A stretch of DNA of 64,000 nt from Thermomonas sp. (GCF_029945965.1 NZ_JAQSDO010000020.1:329007-393006); one strand, 5' to 3'; positions 25,639-36,102 are shown, counted from the stretch's first letter. Program-made: numbers and translations. The notes: generated by a model from the letters alone, not told the origin.

Positions 25639-26777
25639 TTCGCTCGCCGGAATGTGTCGTGCTGTTCTTCCAGCGATGCTTGCATCGCGTAACCAGCGAG
25701 TTCCAGCAGAAATTCATCCAGCGTGAACAGGTCGATGCAAGCCGTGGCGCCACTACCAGTCAGTTCGCCACGCGCCAGCTTGCGCGCAAGCAATACGGCA
25801 GCCGTCGCCGGAATCTGCGGGCCATGGCCATCGCGGGCGACCAAGGTCCAGGTGAGCGTCAGCGGGCCGCCGTCATGACCACGCCCATGCAGCACGACTT
25901 GCATCACACCGACATCGCTGCCGATGTTTTGCCAACGCTCGCTTAGCGCGAACAGAGGGCGCGCGAATGGCAGCAAGCTGCGCAATGGCCCGAAGCGAAC
26001 CGCCAGGCTACCCAGCCACAGGCCGAAATGCATGCGCCAAAGCTCAAGGCCGGCACGGAACTCGACGGTGCGAAGCTCCGGGTAGCGCGTAGGCAATACA
26101 TCCAGATCAGGCACCTCGCAGCGCGCGGCCCAACGTGTACCAACGTTTTCAATGCGAATCCGGCGCAGCGATTGCCAGCCGTGTGCGACTTGCCACTGAC
26201 CATCGTGCAGCACGCGGTAGGGCTTGCCGACATAGCCGAGGATCGCCAGCATCGTCGCCCAGCCGCGCGCGGTACGGTTGCCAGGCGAGATCGCGGTTTC
26301 CACCGACTCCAGCGTCGAAAACCGCGGTCGAAGTGCGGCGACCACCGCTGCGTTCAGGCCCGGCATGCTGCTGGCACCCGACACCACGCGCCGATTGGCG
26401 GTGCGTGCAGGCGCATCCAGCGTTCCGATGCCAGACACATAGGCACGACCATCAGCCAGGTCGATGCAGTGCGCGCCAATCGCCAATGCAGCTTCTGCGA
26501 CTCGATAGTCTCGAGCCTGGAAGGGGCCGGCAGTGTCGATGACGATGTCGGGGCGCAGCTCGGCGAGCTGCCCGTCGAATGTGGCTGCAGTGGTATCGAG
26601 TGTCGCGACCTCGATCAATGCCCGGGGCTCGCCAAGGTCGGCAACGAAGCGCGACGCACGCTCTGTATCGCGGCCGGCGACGATCAGCGTAAACGCAGGA
26701 TCGTCTGCCAATGCGGCCACGATACGCCCGCCAAACAGGCCATAGCCACCAAGGATGAGGATGCGGAACTGCGCCAT
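25635..26777 (-). CDS. Saccharopine dehydrogenase-like NAD(P)-binding protein
   Basis: A 380-residue protein with an N-terminal Rossmann fold: RILILGGYGLFGGRIVAALADD (GxxGxxG-like, residues 4-16), VAGRDTERA, and DIVIDTAGPFQARDYRVAEAAL. The middle has the family's SGASSMPGLNAAVVAAL. The C-terminal part is a poorly conserved substrate domain. Members of this group are not true saccharopine enzymes; the substrate is unknown. It converges on the DUF4166-DCC pair, and the three families are recurrent neighbours or fusion partners, so a shared pathway is plausible. The start at 26777 removes an unsupported 40-residue extension. Confidence 0.82.
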   Translation of the reverse strand: MAQFRILILGGYGLFGGRIVAALADDPAFTLIVAGRDTERASRFVADLGEPRALIEVATLDTTAATFDGQLAELRPDIVIDTAGPFQARDYRVAEAALAIGAHCIDLADGRAYVSGIGTLDAPARTANRRVVSGASSMPGLNAAVVAALRPRFSTLESVETAISPGNRTARGWATMLAILGYVGKPYRVLHDGQWQVAHGWQSLRRIRIENVGTRWAARCEVPDLDVLPTRYPELRTVEFRAGLELWRMHFGLWLGSLAVRFGPLRSLLPFARPLFALSERWQNIGSDVGVMQVVLHGRGHDGGPLTLTWTLVARDGHGPQIPATAAVLLARKLARGELTGSGATACIDLFTLDEFLLELAGYAMQASLEEQHDTFRRAN

Positions 26778-26871
26778 GCGCGGATTGTAGGGACACCCGG
26801 ATTCAATCGGGTGTCCCGGCCAGCCTGATGTTGGAGTCGATGTCGATGATGAGGCTGCGTTGACACCGCAT

Positions 26872-26899
26872 CTTGCATGCTTGGCGACAGCCCGCATCT
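26872..26899 (+). promoter_or_regulatory. Heat-shock (sigma-32-like) promoter candidate of clpB
   Basis: CTTGCA (26872-26877) and CCGCATCT (26892-26899) are separated by 14 bases. Compared with the sigma-32 consensus CTTGAA-N13/14-CCCCATNT there are two mismatches in total. It is placed about 60 bases before the clpB start, where such a promoter is expected. Picked by eye, so moderate confidence. Confidence 0.45.
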
Positions 26900-26957
26900 A
26901 TAGGCTATTGCCGGCGCACGACCGGTCCCGTGAATTCGAACGCTCCGGAGACACCCA

Positions 26958-29540
26958 ATGCGCATGGACAAACTCACCTCGCGCTTCCAGCAGGCCTTGA
27001 GCGACGCACAGTCGTTGGCGGTTGGACGCGACCACAACCTGATCGAACCCGCGCACCTGCTGGTGGCGCTGCTGGATCAGCAGGGCGGCGGTACGCGCCC
27101 GTTGCTGACCCAGGCCGGTGTCAACGTGCCCCTGCTGCGCGAGCGGCTTGGCGAAGCATTGGACAAACTGCCGAAGGTGTCCGGGCAAGCTGGCAGCGTC
27201 AGTGTTGGCAACGATCTGTCGCGGCTGCTGAATGTCACCGACAAGTTGGCTCAGCAGCGTGGCGATGGCTTTATCGCCAGCGAGCTGTTCCTGCTTGCCG
27301 CGGTCGACGACAACGGTGATGCGGGCAAGGCGCTGAAAGCGGCCGGTGCCAGCAAGCAGAAACTCGAAACTGCGATTGATGCCATGCGTGGAGGCGAAAA
27401 AGTGCAAGACGAAAACGCCGAGGAAGCACGCCAGGCGCTTGAGAAATACACCATCGACCTGACCGCCCTCAGCGAGAAGGGCAAGCTGGATCCGGTGATC
27501 GGCCGCGATGAGGAAATCCGCCGCACGATTCAAGTCTTGCAGCGGCGCACCAAGAACAACCCGGTGCTGATCGGCGAGCCCGGCGTCGGCAAGACCGCGA
27601 TTGTCGAGGGCCTGGCCCAGCGCATCATCAATGGTGAAGTGCCCGAAGGACTCAAGGGCAAGCGCGTGCTGAGTCTCGACATGGGCGCGTTGATCGCCGG
27701 CGCGAAGTTCCGCGGTGAATTCGAGGAGCGCCTGAAGTCGGTACTGAATGACTTGGCCAAGAATGAAGGCCAGATCATCCTGTTCATTGATGAATTGCAC
27801 ACCGTGGTCGGCGCCGGCAAGGCCGATGGTGCGATGGATGCCGGCAACATGCTCAAGCCCGCGCTTGCCCGCGGCGAACTGCATTGCATCGGCGCGACCA
27901 CGCTGGACGAATACCGCAAGTACGTCGAAAAGGATGCCGCGCTGGAGCGTAGGTTCCAGAAAGTATTCGTCGGTGAGCCTTCGGTCGAGGACACCATTGC
28001 CATTTTGCGCGGCCTGAAGGAACGCTACGCGGTCCATCATGGCGTGGAGATCACCGATCCGGCGATCGTCGCTGCGGCGACGCTGAGCAACCGCTACATC
28101 GCTGATCGCCAGTTGCCGGACAAGGCGATCGACCTGATGGACGAAGCGGCATCGCGCATCCGCATGGAAATCGACTCCAAGCCGGAGGAACTTGATCGCA
28201 AGGAACGCCGGCTGATCCAGCTCAAGATCCAGCGCGAGGCGCTGAAGAAGGAGAAGGACGCCGAATCCAAGAAACGCTTGGCCGACCTGCAGGACGACAT
28301 CACCACGCTCGAGCGCGCGTTCGATGACCTCAACGAAGTATGGAAGGCCGAGAAGGCGACCGTGCAGGCCGCGACCAAAATCAAGGAACAGATCGAGGCT
28401 GCGAAACTCGAACTGGAAGCCGCGCAGCGCCACCAGGACTACGCACGCATGAGCGAAATCCAATATGGCACCTTGCCACAGCTGGAGAAGCAGTTGCAGG
28501 CCGCGCAGGAAGCTGAAAAACAAGGCTTCACCCTGTTGCAGGACAAGGTCACCGCCGAAGAAATCGCGCAGGTGGTATCGCGCTGGACCGGGATTCCGGT
28601 CAGCAAGATGCTGGAGGGCGAGCGCGACAAGTTGCTGCAGATGGAAGCGCAGCTGCATACGCATGTGGTCGGTCAGGAGGAGGCGATCAAGGTCGTGTCC
28701 GATGCCGTGCGCCGATCGCGCGCCGGCCTGTCTGACCCGAACCGGCCCAGTGGCTCGTTCCTGTTCCTGGGCCCAACCGGCGTCGGCAAGACCGAGCTAG
28801 CCAAAGCATTGGCAGATTTCCTGTTCGACAGTACCGACGCCATGGTGCGCATCGACATGAGCGAATTCATGGAGAAGCATTCGGTCGCGCGGTTGATCGG
28901 CGCACCGCCGGGCTATGTCGGCTATGAGGAGGGCGGCTACCTGACCGAAGCCGTGCGCCGCCGCCCGTATAGCGTGATCCTGCTGGATGAGGTGGAAAAA
29001 GCGCATCCGGACGTGTTCAACATCCTGCTGCAGGTGCTCGATGATGGCCGCCTGACCGATGGTCAGGGCCGCACCGTGGATTTCCGCAACACCGTCATCG
29101 TGATGACCTCGAACCTGGGCTCGCACCAGATCCAGGACATGGATGGTGATGATTCGCCTGAGGCTTACATGCAGATGAAGGCGGCCGTCATGGGCGTGGT
29201 GCAGGCGCATTTCCGCCCGGAGTTCATCAACCGGCTGGACGACATCGTCGTGTTCCATTCACTGGACAAGAACCAGATCCGGCAGATCGCGAAGATCCAG
29301 TTGCGCGGACTTGAGAAGCGGCTGGGCGAGCGCGGCATCACGATCGAACTGACCGACGCGGCCTATGCGCTGCTTGCGAATGCCGGCTTTGATCCGGTGT
29401 ACGGCGCGCGTCCGCTCAAGCGGGCGATCCAGCAGCAGCTGGAAAATCCGCTGGCCACGCAGATCCTGTCGGGCGGATTCGGCAACGGCGACACCATCAA
29501 GGTCGATGCCGAAACGGGCAAACTGGTGTTCGCGAAATGA
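26958..29540 (+). CDS. clpB: ATP-dependent disaggregase ClpB
   Basis: An 860-residue HSP100 chaperone of normal length. The Clp_N repeat domain covers about residues 1-145. NBD1 has Walker [10 protein letters not shown] at about 205 and [14 protein letters not shown] middle coiled-coil domain (about 400-525, rich in Lys/Glu) distinguishes ClpB from ClpA and ClpC. NBD2 has GPTGVGKTE at about 606, GYVGYEEGG (pore loop) and the C-terminal domain [16 protein letters not shown]. It rescues aggregated proteins together with DnaK. Alternative in-frame starts (Met1, Met3 and the internal Met near residue 143 that gives the short form) are present. Confidence 0.97.
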   Translation: MRMDKLTSRFQQALSDAQSLAVGRDHNLIEPAHLLVALLDQQGGGTRPLLTQAGVNVPLLRERLGEALDKLPKVSGQAGSVSVGNDLSRLLNVTDKLAQQRGDGFIASELFLLAAVDDNGDAGKALKAAGASKQKLETAIDAMRGGEKVQDENAEEARQALEKYTIDLTALSEKGKLDPVIGRDEEIRRTIQVLQRRTKNNPVLIGEPGVGKTAIVEGLAQRIINGEVPEGLKGKRVLSLDMGALIAGAKFRGEFEERLKSVLNDLAKNEGQIILFIDELHTVVGAGKADGAMDAGNMLKPALARGELHCIGATTLDEYRKYVEKDAALERRFQKVFVGEPSVEDTIAILRGLKERYAVHHGVEITDPAIVAAATLSNRYIADRQLPDKAIDLMDEAASRIRMEIDSKPEELDRKERRLIQLKIQREALKKEKDAESKKRLADLQDDITTLERAFDDLNEVWKAEKATVQAATKIKEQIEAAKLELEAAQRHQDYARMSEIQYGTLPQLEKQLQAAQEAEKQGFTLLQDKVTAEEIAQVVSRWTGIPVSKMLEGERDKLLQMEAQLHTHVVGQEEAIKVVSDAVRRSRAGLSDPNRPSGSFLFLGPTGVGKTELAKALADFLFDSTDAMVRIDMSEFMEKHSVARLIGAPPGYVGYEEGGYLTEAVRRRPYSVILLDEVEKAHPDVFNILLQVLDDGRLTDGQGRTVDFRNTVIVMTSNLGSHQIQDMDGDDSPEAYMQMKAAVMGVVQAHFRPEFINRLDDIVVFHSLDKNQIRQIAKIQLRGLEKRLGERGITIELTDAAYALLANAGFDPVYGARPLKRAIQQQLENPLATQILSGGFGNGDTIKVDAETGKLVFAK

Positions 29541-29547
29541 TGTAGAG

Positions 29548-29561
29548 CGGGCCTTGGCCCG
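29548..29561. terminator. Short hairpin between convergent clpB and antiporter gene
   Basis: CGGGCC-TT-GGCCCG, a 6-bp GC-only stem eight bases after the clpB stop and four bases before the end of the convergent antiporter gene. No T-run, so it is only a weak terminator candidate. Confidence 0.35.
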
Positions 29562-29564
29562 TTA

Positions 29565-31217
29565 TCACGTAGTGCGCGCCGGCCGGTAAGGCGGGGTGGA
29601 CATCACCATGTCGGTGAGCGAATGGGCCAGTTCGCGCTCGGCCAGCACCGCGGCATCGGCGCCATGGGCCAGCAAGTGTTTGACCTCAGCTTCGCTGTGC
29701 GCGCGCGCCAGCACGGTGATCTCGGGGTTGAGCTTGCGCAGCTGGGCGATGACTTCGCCACCTTCCAGTGCTCGCGGGATCGCCAGGATCGCTAGCCGTG
29801 CGGCTTCGGGTCGCGCGCCTGCCAGCACCTGCGGCAGCACCGCATTGCCGCGCACCGCCGGGATGCCTTCGCCGCGTGCCTGGATCACACGGTCCATGTC
29901 TTCCTCGATCAGCGCAACTGGCACGCCACGATCGCGCAGCAGGCGCAACAGGTCGCGGCCCACGCGGCCATAACCGATCACGATGGTGTGGTTGACCAGC
30001 TCCGACATCGGGCCGGGCGTATTGGCGCCGGCCAGTTGCCTGCGGCGCTTGACCCGACCCACCAGTGGCGTCACCAGGAATGGATTGGCAATGATCGACA
30101 GCAGCGCGCCGGCCAGCACCAGGTCGCGCACCTCGGGTTGCATCATCTTCAGCGACACCGCCAGCCCGATCACGATGAACGAGAACTCGCCGATCTGCGC
30201 CAGTGCGGACGCGGCAAGAGTCGCATCGCCCGGGCGTTCGCCCAGCAGGCGCAGGCTGGCCCAGGTCACCAGCCATTTCACCGCGACGATCAAGCCGAAG
30301 GTCAGCAGGACCTGAATCGGATGCTGGACCAGGATCATCGGGTCGAACAGCATCCCGACCGAAACGAAGAACAGCACCGCGAACGCATCGCGCAATGGCA
30401 GCGAGTCGTTGGCCGCCTTGTGCGAGAACTCCGATTCATTGAGCAGCATGCCGGCGAAGAACGCGCCCAGCGCGAACGAGACGCCGAACATCGCCGCGGC
30501 GCCGAATGCCACGCCCATCGCCACCGCCAGCACGCACAGGGTGAACAGTTCCCGCGAACCGGTCCCGGCGACGCGCTCCAGGATCCAGGGGATCACGCGC
30601 CGACCCACGACCAGCATGAAGGCGATGAACAATCCGATCTTGAGTACGGTCTTGAGGATCACCGGCAACAGCGGCGTGGCCTGTTCGCCATGCAGGCTGT
30701 CGGCCAATGGCGGCAGCAGCACCAGTGCCAGCACCATCGCGAGGTCTTCGACCACCACCCAGCCGATCGTCACCTGTCCCAGCCGCGAATCCAGCAATTG
30801 GTGATCTTCCAGCGTGCGCAGCAAGACCACGGTACTGGCCACGGACAGCGACAAGCCAAAGACAATCCCGGTGCCATCGTCCCAACCGAAAAACCGGCCG
30901 ACGCCGAAGCCCAGCGCCGTCATCAACACGATTCGTGCCAGCGCGCCCGGGACCACCACCCGGCGCACCTGCATCAGGTCCTTCAGCGAGAAATGCAGGC
31001 CCACCCCGAACATCAGCAGGATCACGCCAATTTCGGCCAATTGCGGCGCCAGCGTCTGGTCGCCGACGAAGCCCGGCGTGAACGGACCGGCCACGACGCC
31101 AGCCAGCAGGTAGCCAGCCAGTGGTGAGAGTCGCAGCCTTTGCGCCAGCATGCCGAACAGGAACGCCAGCACGAAGCCCAAGCACAGCAGGGTGATCAGT
31201 GAGGTGTGGTGCGGCAT
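29565..31217 (-). CDS. YbaL/Kef-type monovalent cation:proton antiporter (CPA2)
   Basis: A 550-residue transporter. About 12 membrane helices (residues 5-385) carry CPA2 motifs such as LSPLAGYLLAGVVAGPFTPG, GLSLSVASTVVLLRTLEDHQ and GWVVVEDLAMVLALVL. A cytosolic TrkA-N/RCK domain follows (HTIVIGYGRVGRDLLRLLRDRGVPVALIEED), with a Rossmann nucleotide site. The overall layout matches E. coli YbaL more than KefB/KefC. It probably exchanges K+ or Na+ for H+ under RCK control. Ion specificity cannot be read from sequence. Confidence 0.88.
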   Translation of the reverse strand: MPHHTSLITLLCLGFVLAFLFGMLAQRLRLSPLAGYLLAGVVAGPFTPGFVGDQTLAPQLAEIGVILLMFGVGLHFSLKDLMQVRRVVVPGALARIVLMTALGFGVGRFFGWDDGTGIVFGLSLSVASTVVLLRTLEDHQLLDSRLGQVTIGWVVVEDLAMVLALVLLPPLADSLHGEQATPLLPVILKTVLKIGLFIAFMLVVGRRVIPWILERVAGTGSRELFTLCVLAVAMGVAFGAAAMFGVSFALGAFFAGMLLNESEFSHKAANDSLPLRDAFAVLFFVSVGMLFDPMILVQHPIQVLLTFGLIVAVKWLVTWASLRLLGERPGDATLAASALAQIGEFSFIVIGLAVSLKMMQPEVRDLVLAGALLSIIANPFLVTPLVGRVKRRRQLAGANTPGPMSELVNHTIVIGYGRVGRDLLRLLRDRGVPVALIEEDMDRVIQARGEGIPAVRGNAVLPQVLAGARPEAARLAILAIPRALEGGEVIAQLRKLNPEITVLARAHSEAEVKHLLAHGADAAVLAERELAHSLTDMVMSTPPYRPARTT

Positions 31218-31314
31218 GCGGACTCAGGCGGAAAGCAGTCCCCATCTTCGCACCTGTCCTGCAAACGCGGAGTCAAAGGGGCATGAGCACGTCCCTGCCG
31301 CTTACAATGCCCGG

Positions 31315-33171
31315 ATGATTTCCTTTCGCAATTTCGCCCTGCGCCGCGGCGAACGCCTGCTGCTGTCCGATGTCGACCTGACCCTGCACGCAGGCTGGCG
31401 GGTGGGCGTGATCGGCCGCAATGGCGCCGGCAAGACCAGCCTGTTCGCCGCCTTGATGGGTGAGGTCGAAGCCGACAAGGGTGACCTCGACCTGCCAAGC
31501 AAGGCGCGGGTGGCCTCGGTCGCCCAGGAAACCCCGCATCTGCCGGACCCGGCGATCGACTTCGTGCTGTCCGGCGATGCGGCCGTGCACGCAGCGGTGC
31601 AGGCCGAGGCCAATGCCTTCGCCGCCGAGGACTGGGAAGCGGTCGCCGAGGCCCACCACCTGCTGGAGGAGCTCAATGGCTACGATGGCAGCGCCCGTGC
31701 CGGCCGCCTGCTGCATGGCCTGGGCTTTTCCGCCGACACCCACGAAAAGCCTGTCTCGGATTTCTCCGGCGGCTGGCGGGTGCGGCTGAACGTGGCGCGC
31801 GCGCTGATGACGCCCAGCGACCTGCTGCTGCTCGACGAGCCTACCAACCACCTGGACCTCGATGCGGTGGTGTGGATGGAGGAATGGCTCAAGCGTTACA
31901 GCGGTACGTTGCTGGTGATCAGCCATGATCGCGAATTCCTCGACAACGTCACCACGCATATCCTGCATCTGCACGAAGGCAAGGCGAAGTTGTACATCGG
32001 CAATTACACTGATTTCGAGCGTCAGCGCGCCGAGCACCTGCGCCTGCAGCAGATTACTCACGTGAAGGAACAGGCCGAGCGCGCGCACCTGCAGTCCTTC
32101 ATCGACCGCTTCAAGGCCAAGGCCAGCAAGGCCAAGCAGGCGCAGTCACGCATGAAGCGGCTGGCCAAGCTCGCCGGCACCGAAGCCGTGCGCGCCGAGC
32201 GTTCGCTGCACATCACGCTGCCGGAACCGCTGAAGCTGCCGAACTCGCTGCTGTCGCTGCATCACGTGGAGGCGGGTTACGGCGAAGACGCGGTGATTTT
32301 GCACAACGTCAACTTCGGGCTGGAAGCCGGCGATCGCGTTGGTCTGCTCGGCCCGAACGGCGCCGGCAAGTCGACCCTGGTGAAGACCCTGGTCGGCGAG
32401 TTGGAACCACTGGACGGTGAGCGCAAGGCGCATCCGGACCTGCGCATCGGCTACTTCGCCCAGCACACGGTGGAATCGCTGGTGTTCGGCACCACCCCGC
32501 TGGACCATCTGCGCGAGCTGGCACCTGATGCCCCCAACCAGGAGCTGCGCGACTTCCTGGGGCGCTGGAACTTCCCCGGCGAGCGCGCATTCGAGGTCAT
32601 CGATACGTTCAGTGGCGGCGAGAAAGCGCGGCTGGCACTGGCGTTGATCGCGTATCGACGCCCGAACATGCTGCTGCTCGACGAACCGACCAACCATCTC
32701 GACCTCGATATGCGTGAAGCGCTGGCTGAGGCACTGAGCGACTTCGATGGCGCGATCGTGATGGTCAGCCATGATCGCCACCTGATTGGCCTGGTCTGTG
32801 ACGAATACTGGCGCGTGGCTGGCGGCAAGGTCGAACCGTTTGATGGCGACTTGGACGAATACGCCGCGTGGCTGCGTTCGCGGCCGGGCAGCGACAACCC
32901 GAAGACGCCGGCACCGAAGGCGCAGCCGGCGGTTGAAGCACCTGCTGTGGTTACGAAGAAAGCCAAAGGCAACCCGCACAAGCTGCAGAAGGCCGAAGCC
33001 CAGGTCGTGGAGCTGGAAGCCAAGTTGGCAGCGCTGGTCGCGCAACTGGCTGACCCGAAGGTCTATGCCGACACCGCCAGAGTGGCGGAACTCGGTCGCG
33101 AGCAGGCGGTGCTGCAATCCCGCCTGGAAACCGCGGAAGCTGACCTGCTGGCGATTTACGAGGATGCGTGA
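31315..33171 (+). CDS. ABC-F family ATPase, YheS-like
   Basis: A 618-residue soluble protein with two ABC ATPase domains and no membrane segment. ABC1 has GRNGAGKTS (about 33-41) and VSDFSGGWRVRLNVARAL with DEPTNHLDLDAV. The linker (LQSFIDRFKAKASKAKQAQSRMKRL) is the P-site tRNA interaction motif. ABC2 has GPNGAGKSTLVK and TFSGGEKARLALAL. A Lys/Glu-rich C-terminal coiled coil follows. Sequence match and length are closest to E. coli YheS. ABC-F proteins bind the ribosomal E-site and help stalled translation. The start at 31315 gives MISFRNFALRRGERLLL, the family N-terminus. Confidence 0.92.
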   Translation: MISFRNFALRRGERLLLSDVDLTLHAGWRVGVIGRNGAGKTSLFAALMGEVEADKGDLDLPSKARVASVAQETPHLPDPAIDFVLSGDAAVHAAVQAEANAFAAEDWEAVAEAHHLLEELNGYDGSARAGRLLHGLGFSADTHEKPVSDFSGGWRVRLNVARALMTPSDLLLLDEPTNHLDLDAVVWMEEWLKRYSGTLLVISHDREFLDNVTTHILHLHEGKAKLYIGNYTDFERQRAEHLRLQQITHVKEQAERAHLQSFIDRFKAKASKAKQAQSRMKRLAKLAGTEAVRAERSLHITLPEPLKLPNSLLSLHHVEAGYGEDAVILHNVNFGLEAGDRVGLLGPNGAGKSTLVKTLVGELEPLDGERKAHPDLRIGYFAQHTVESLVFGTTPLDHLRELAPDAPNQELRDFLGRWNFPGERAFEVIDTFSGGEKARLALALIAYRRPNMLLLDEPTNHLDLDMREALAEALSDFDGAIVMVSHDRHLIGLVCDEYWRVAGGKVEPFDGDLDEYAAWLRSRPGSDNPKTPAPKAQPAVEAPAVVTKKAKGNPHKLQKAEAQVVELEAKLAALVAQLADPKVYADTARVAELGREQAVLQSRLETAEADLLAIYEDA

Positions 33172-33278
33172 TCGATTCCAGCTGCAAACCACCAATCGCG
33201 GAAACATCGCGGGGTTGAAATGGCCCTCGATGCCCGCAGAATTCAGTGCATATCCCTTTCCCGACAAGCGCCCAGCCC

Positions 33279-33617
33279 ATGCCGATCTACGCTTTTGCTT
33301 GTGATGCCTGCGGCCACGCCTTTGATCGCCTGCAAAAACTGTCCGATGCAGACCCGACCGAGTGCCCTGTCTGCGGCAAACCGGCGGTTCGTCGTCAGCT
33401 GACCGCCCCGCAGTTCCGCCTGGCCGGCGGTGGCTGGTATGAGACCGACTTCAAGAAGGACGGCGACAAGAAGCGCAACCTGGCGGGCGATGCAGGCGAT
33501 GGTGTCAAACAGGCCACGCAGGCCAAGGCGGATGCTGCGCCGGTGAAGACCACACCTGAGCCGGCCAAAGCAGCCCCCGCCGCGGTGACGACACCGGCCA
33601 AGCCTGCCGCAGGCTGA
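33279..33617 (+). CDS. FmdB-family zinc-ribbon protein
   Basis: A 112-residue protein. The N-terminal 45 residues form an FmdB/CxxC zinc ribbon: MPIYAFACDACGHAFDRLQKLSD, then ECPVCGKPAVRR, giving two Cys-x2-Cys pairs. GGGWYETDFK follows, also typical. The C-terminal half is a low-complexity Ala/Pro/Lys/Thr tail with no fold. The role is unknown; the family is often upstream of aspS, as here (88 bases), and is thought to have a regulatory or nucleic-acid-related job. The ATG at 33279 is chosen for the family N-terminus. Confidence 0.88.
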   Translation: MPIYAFACDACGHAFDRLQKLSDADPTECPVCGKPAVRRQLTAPQFRLAGGGWYETDFKKDGDKKRNLAGDAGDGVKQATQAKADAAPVKTTPEPAKAAPAAVTTPAKPAAG

Positions 33618-33704
33618 AACGGCGCCCGCAACCGCCGTGGTTCAGTGACAGGCTAAAATGGTCGGCTATCCGGCCCGTCCGGAATTGATTCCCCGGAGCT
33701 ATGC

Positions 33705-35477
33705 ATGCGTACCCATTTCTGCGGCCTGATCGACGATGCGTTGATCGGCCAGACCGTCAACCTCTGTGGTTGGGCCGATGTCGCCCGCAACATGGGCGGC
33801 CTGTGCTTCATCGACCTGCGCGACCATGAGGGCATCGTCCAGGTCGTCGCTGAGCCGGCTGCCGATGTCGATGGCAATGCCGAGGTGATCGCGACTGCGG
33901 CCAAGATTGGTTACGAGGACTGCCTGCGCATCACCGGAACCGTGCGCGCGCGCCAGAGCGTGAACGCCAAGATCAAGACTGGCCAGGTCGAAGTGGTTGC
34001 AACCAAGATTGAGGTGCTGAACAAGGCGGAGCCGCTGCCGTTCCATGCCCATGAAAACGCGGGCGAAGAAGTACGCCTGAAATACCGATACCTGGACCTG
34101 CGCACGCCGGAAATGCAGCGCAAGATGCGCACCCGCACCAAGCTCGTCGCTGCACTGCGTGCATGGCTGGATGCACGTGATTTCCAGGACATTGAAACCC
34201 CGATCCTGACCAAGGCCACGCCGGAAGGTGCGCGTGATTTCCTGGTGCCGGCGCGCATGCACCCGGGCGAGTTCTACGCGCTGCCGCAGAGCCCGCAGCT
34301 GTTCAAGCAGATCCTGATGATTGCCGGCTTCGACCGCTACTACCAGATCGCGCGCTGCTTCCGCGATGAAGCCCTGCGCGCGGACCGCCAACTGGAATTC
34401 ACCCAGCTCGACATGGAGTTTGCATGGGTGTCCGAGCGCGACGTGCAGGACACCACCGAGGCGATGATTCGCGAAGTTTTCCGCCAGGTAATCGACGTTG
34501 AACTCGGCGACTTCCTCCGTCTCAGCTATGCCGAGGCGATGCGCCGGTTCGGTTCGGATAAACCCGATTTGCGCATCGACATGGAGCTGGTCGATGTGGC
34601 CGCACTGGTGAAGGACAGCGAGTTCAAGGTGTTCACCGATTGGGCCAGCCATGACGACGGCCGCGTGGTCGCCTTGCGCGCACCCGGCGGTGCGACATTC
34701 TCGCGCAAGCAAGTCGACGACTATGCCGCGCATGCCGCAAAGTACGGCGCCAAGGGCCTTGCTTACATCAAGCTGGGCGAGGACGGCACGGTGAATTCGC
34801 CGATCGCGAAGTTCTTCAGCGAAGACGCGTTCAAGGCACTCGTCGCAGCCTGCGGTTTGCAGAATGGCGACATCGCGTTTTTCGGCGCCGGCACCTACAA
34901 GAGCGTTAGCGACTTCATGGGCGCGCTGCGCCTGAAGCTGGGCAAGGACCTTGGCCTGGTCGCCGATCGCTGGGCGCCGCTGTGGGTGACCGACTTCCCG
35001 ATGTTCGAATGGGATGAAGGAGAGGATCGTTACGTCGCCCTGCATCACCCTTTCACTGCGCCCGCGGTGGATTCGATCGACGACCTTCGCGTGAATGCGA
35101 AGACCGCTGTATCACGCGGCTACGACATGGTGCTCAACGGCAATGAAATTGGTGGTGGTTCGATCCGTATCCACAACTCGGCAATGCAATCAGCGGTGTT
35201 TGAGTTGCTGGGCATCGGCGCGGAGGAAGCGCAAGGCAAGTTCGGCTTCCTGCTGGACGCGCTCAAGTACGGCGCACCGCCGCACGGCGGCATCGCCTTC
35301 GGCATAGATCGCATCGCCGCGCTGATGGCCGGCACCGAATCGATCCGCGACGTGATCGCCTTCCCCAAGACCACCACCGCGCAGTGCCTGATGACTGGCG
35401 CGCCGAGCGAGGTGCCGGACAAGCAGCTAGCCGAGGTGCATGTGTCGGTGCGGCCTGGGAAAGCGCCTGCGGTCTAG
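33705..35477 (+). CDS. aspS: Aspartyl-tRNA synthetase
   Basis: A 590-residue class II synthetase of bacterial length. The N-terminal OB fold is the anticodon-binding domain ([29 protein letters not shown]). Class II motif 2 reads [21 protein letters not shown], and motif 3 [17 protein letters not shown]. The bacterial GAD insertion lies in the middle (about residues 300-420). It charges tRNA-Asp. The gene starts at the ATG at 33705, preceded by GGAG. A 14-bp inverted repeat follows the stop. Confidence 0.97.
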   Translation: MRTHFCGLIDDALIGQTVNLCGWADVARNMGGLCFIDLRDHEGIVQVVAEPAADVDGNAEVIATAAKIGYEDCLRITGTVRARQSVNAKIKTGQVEVVATKIEVLNKAEPLPFHAHENAGEEVRLKYRYLDLRTPEMQRKMRTRTKLVAALRAWLDARDFQDIETPILTKATPEGARDFLVPARMHPGEFYALPQSPQLFKQILMIAGFDRYYQIARCFRDEALRADRQLEFTQLDMEFAWVSERDVQDTTEAMIREVFRQVIDVELGDFLRLSYAEAMRRFGSDKPDLRIDMELVDVAALVKDSEFKVFTDWASHDDGRVVALRAPGGATFSRKQVDDYAAHAAKYGAKGLAYIKLGEDGTVNSPIAKFFSEDAFKALVAACGLQNGDIAFFGAGTYKSVSDFMGALRLKLGKDLGLVADRWAPLWVTDFPMFEWDEGEDRYVALHHPFTAPAVDSIDDLRVNAKTAVSRGYDMVLNGNEIGGGSIRIHNSAMQSAVFELLGIGAEEAQGKFGFLLDALKYGAPPHGGIAFGIDRIAALMAGTESIRDVIAFPKTTTAQCLMTGAPSEVPDKQLAEVHVSVRPGKAPAV

Positions 35478-35520
35478 CGGTGGCGGCGAACAGGCCTGTG
35501 CCGCCAAGCTGAGCGAAAGG

Positions 35521-35553
35521 AGGAACAGGCCGCCGGTCTGGCGGCCTGTTCCT
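35521..35553. terminator. Inverted repeat between aspS and the convergent exported-peptide gene
   Basis: Two perfect 14-base arms (AGGAACAGGCCGCC / GGCGGCCTGTTCCT) enclose a five-base loop. It lies 43 bases after aspS and 21 bases before the end of the gene on the opposite strand, so it can serve both. No long T-run follows. Confidence 0.6.
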
Positions 35554-35574
35554 GTAATCTCGCCGCGGGGCTAC

Positions 35575-35904
35575 TTACTTGCCTTCCGTCTTGTCGGATT
35601 TAGCAGCGGCCTGCTCCTGCTTTTCTGCGGCCATCCGATGGTGCTTGGCAGCTGCGCGGTGATGCTTGGCGGACCTGCGATGATGCTTGGCAGCCATCTT
35701 GCCTGAAGTGCTGGCGGCGCTCCGGCTTTCGGTTGCGGCCTTGCTGGCCTCCATGGAAGCCGCCTCGGCATGGTTGGTGGTGGCGTGGGTAACAGCGGTG
35801 GTCTTGGCTGGCGCGGTGGCTTGCGCCGAGGTTTGACCAGAAGCGATGCCGCCGATGCTGGCGGCGGCGATCAGGGCCGCAGTGAGTAGATGTCGAGTAG
35901 TCAT
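35575..35904 (-). CDS. Small exported Ala/His/Lys-rich protein with KHHR repeats
   Basis: A 109-residue protein I cannot assign to a named family. It has a signal peptide (MTTRHLLTAALIAAASIGGIASG, cleavage likely near residue 23-27), an Ala/Thr/Ser-rich middle, then three close copies of a KHHR unit (KHHRRSAKHHRAAAKHHRMAA, residues about 73-93) and a charged tail. The composition recalls acid-shock (Asr-like) periplasmic proteins, and the His-rich repeats could bind metal or protons, but both are guesses. It converges on aspS; upstream lies a 198-base gap to the divergent GNAT gene. Confidence 0.6.
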   Translation of the reverse strand: MTTRHLLTAALIAAASIGGIASGQTSAQATAPAKTTAVTHATTNHAEAASMEASKAATESRSAASTSGKMAAKHHRRSAKHHRAAAKHHRMAAEKQEQAAAKSDKTEGK

Positions 35905-36102
35905 GGTAATTGCTCCTCAAGGAATTTCGGTGATGTTGCACCTGCGCGGGTGGCGCCTGCCAACGGGCACAGGTTGCGATGCCGGACCCGTCGAGCAAGT
36001 GGCCTGCACATTAATTTTCGTTAATGATTCCAGCGGGATTGGATTGGACGTGCCCGGTTTGCCTCGAGCTGCGGCGACCATCGGGCCAGGAGAACATTTG
36101 CA

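Noticed and set aside
26898-28664. Long antisense frame across clpB (588 codons)
   Set aside because: Codon-bias shadow of clpB; composition rich in His, Gln and Arg without any motif.
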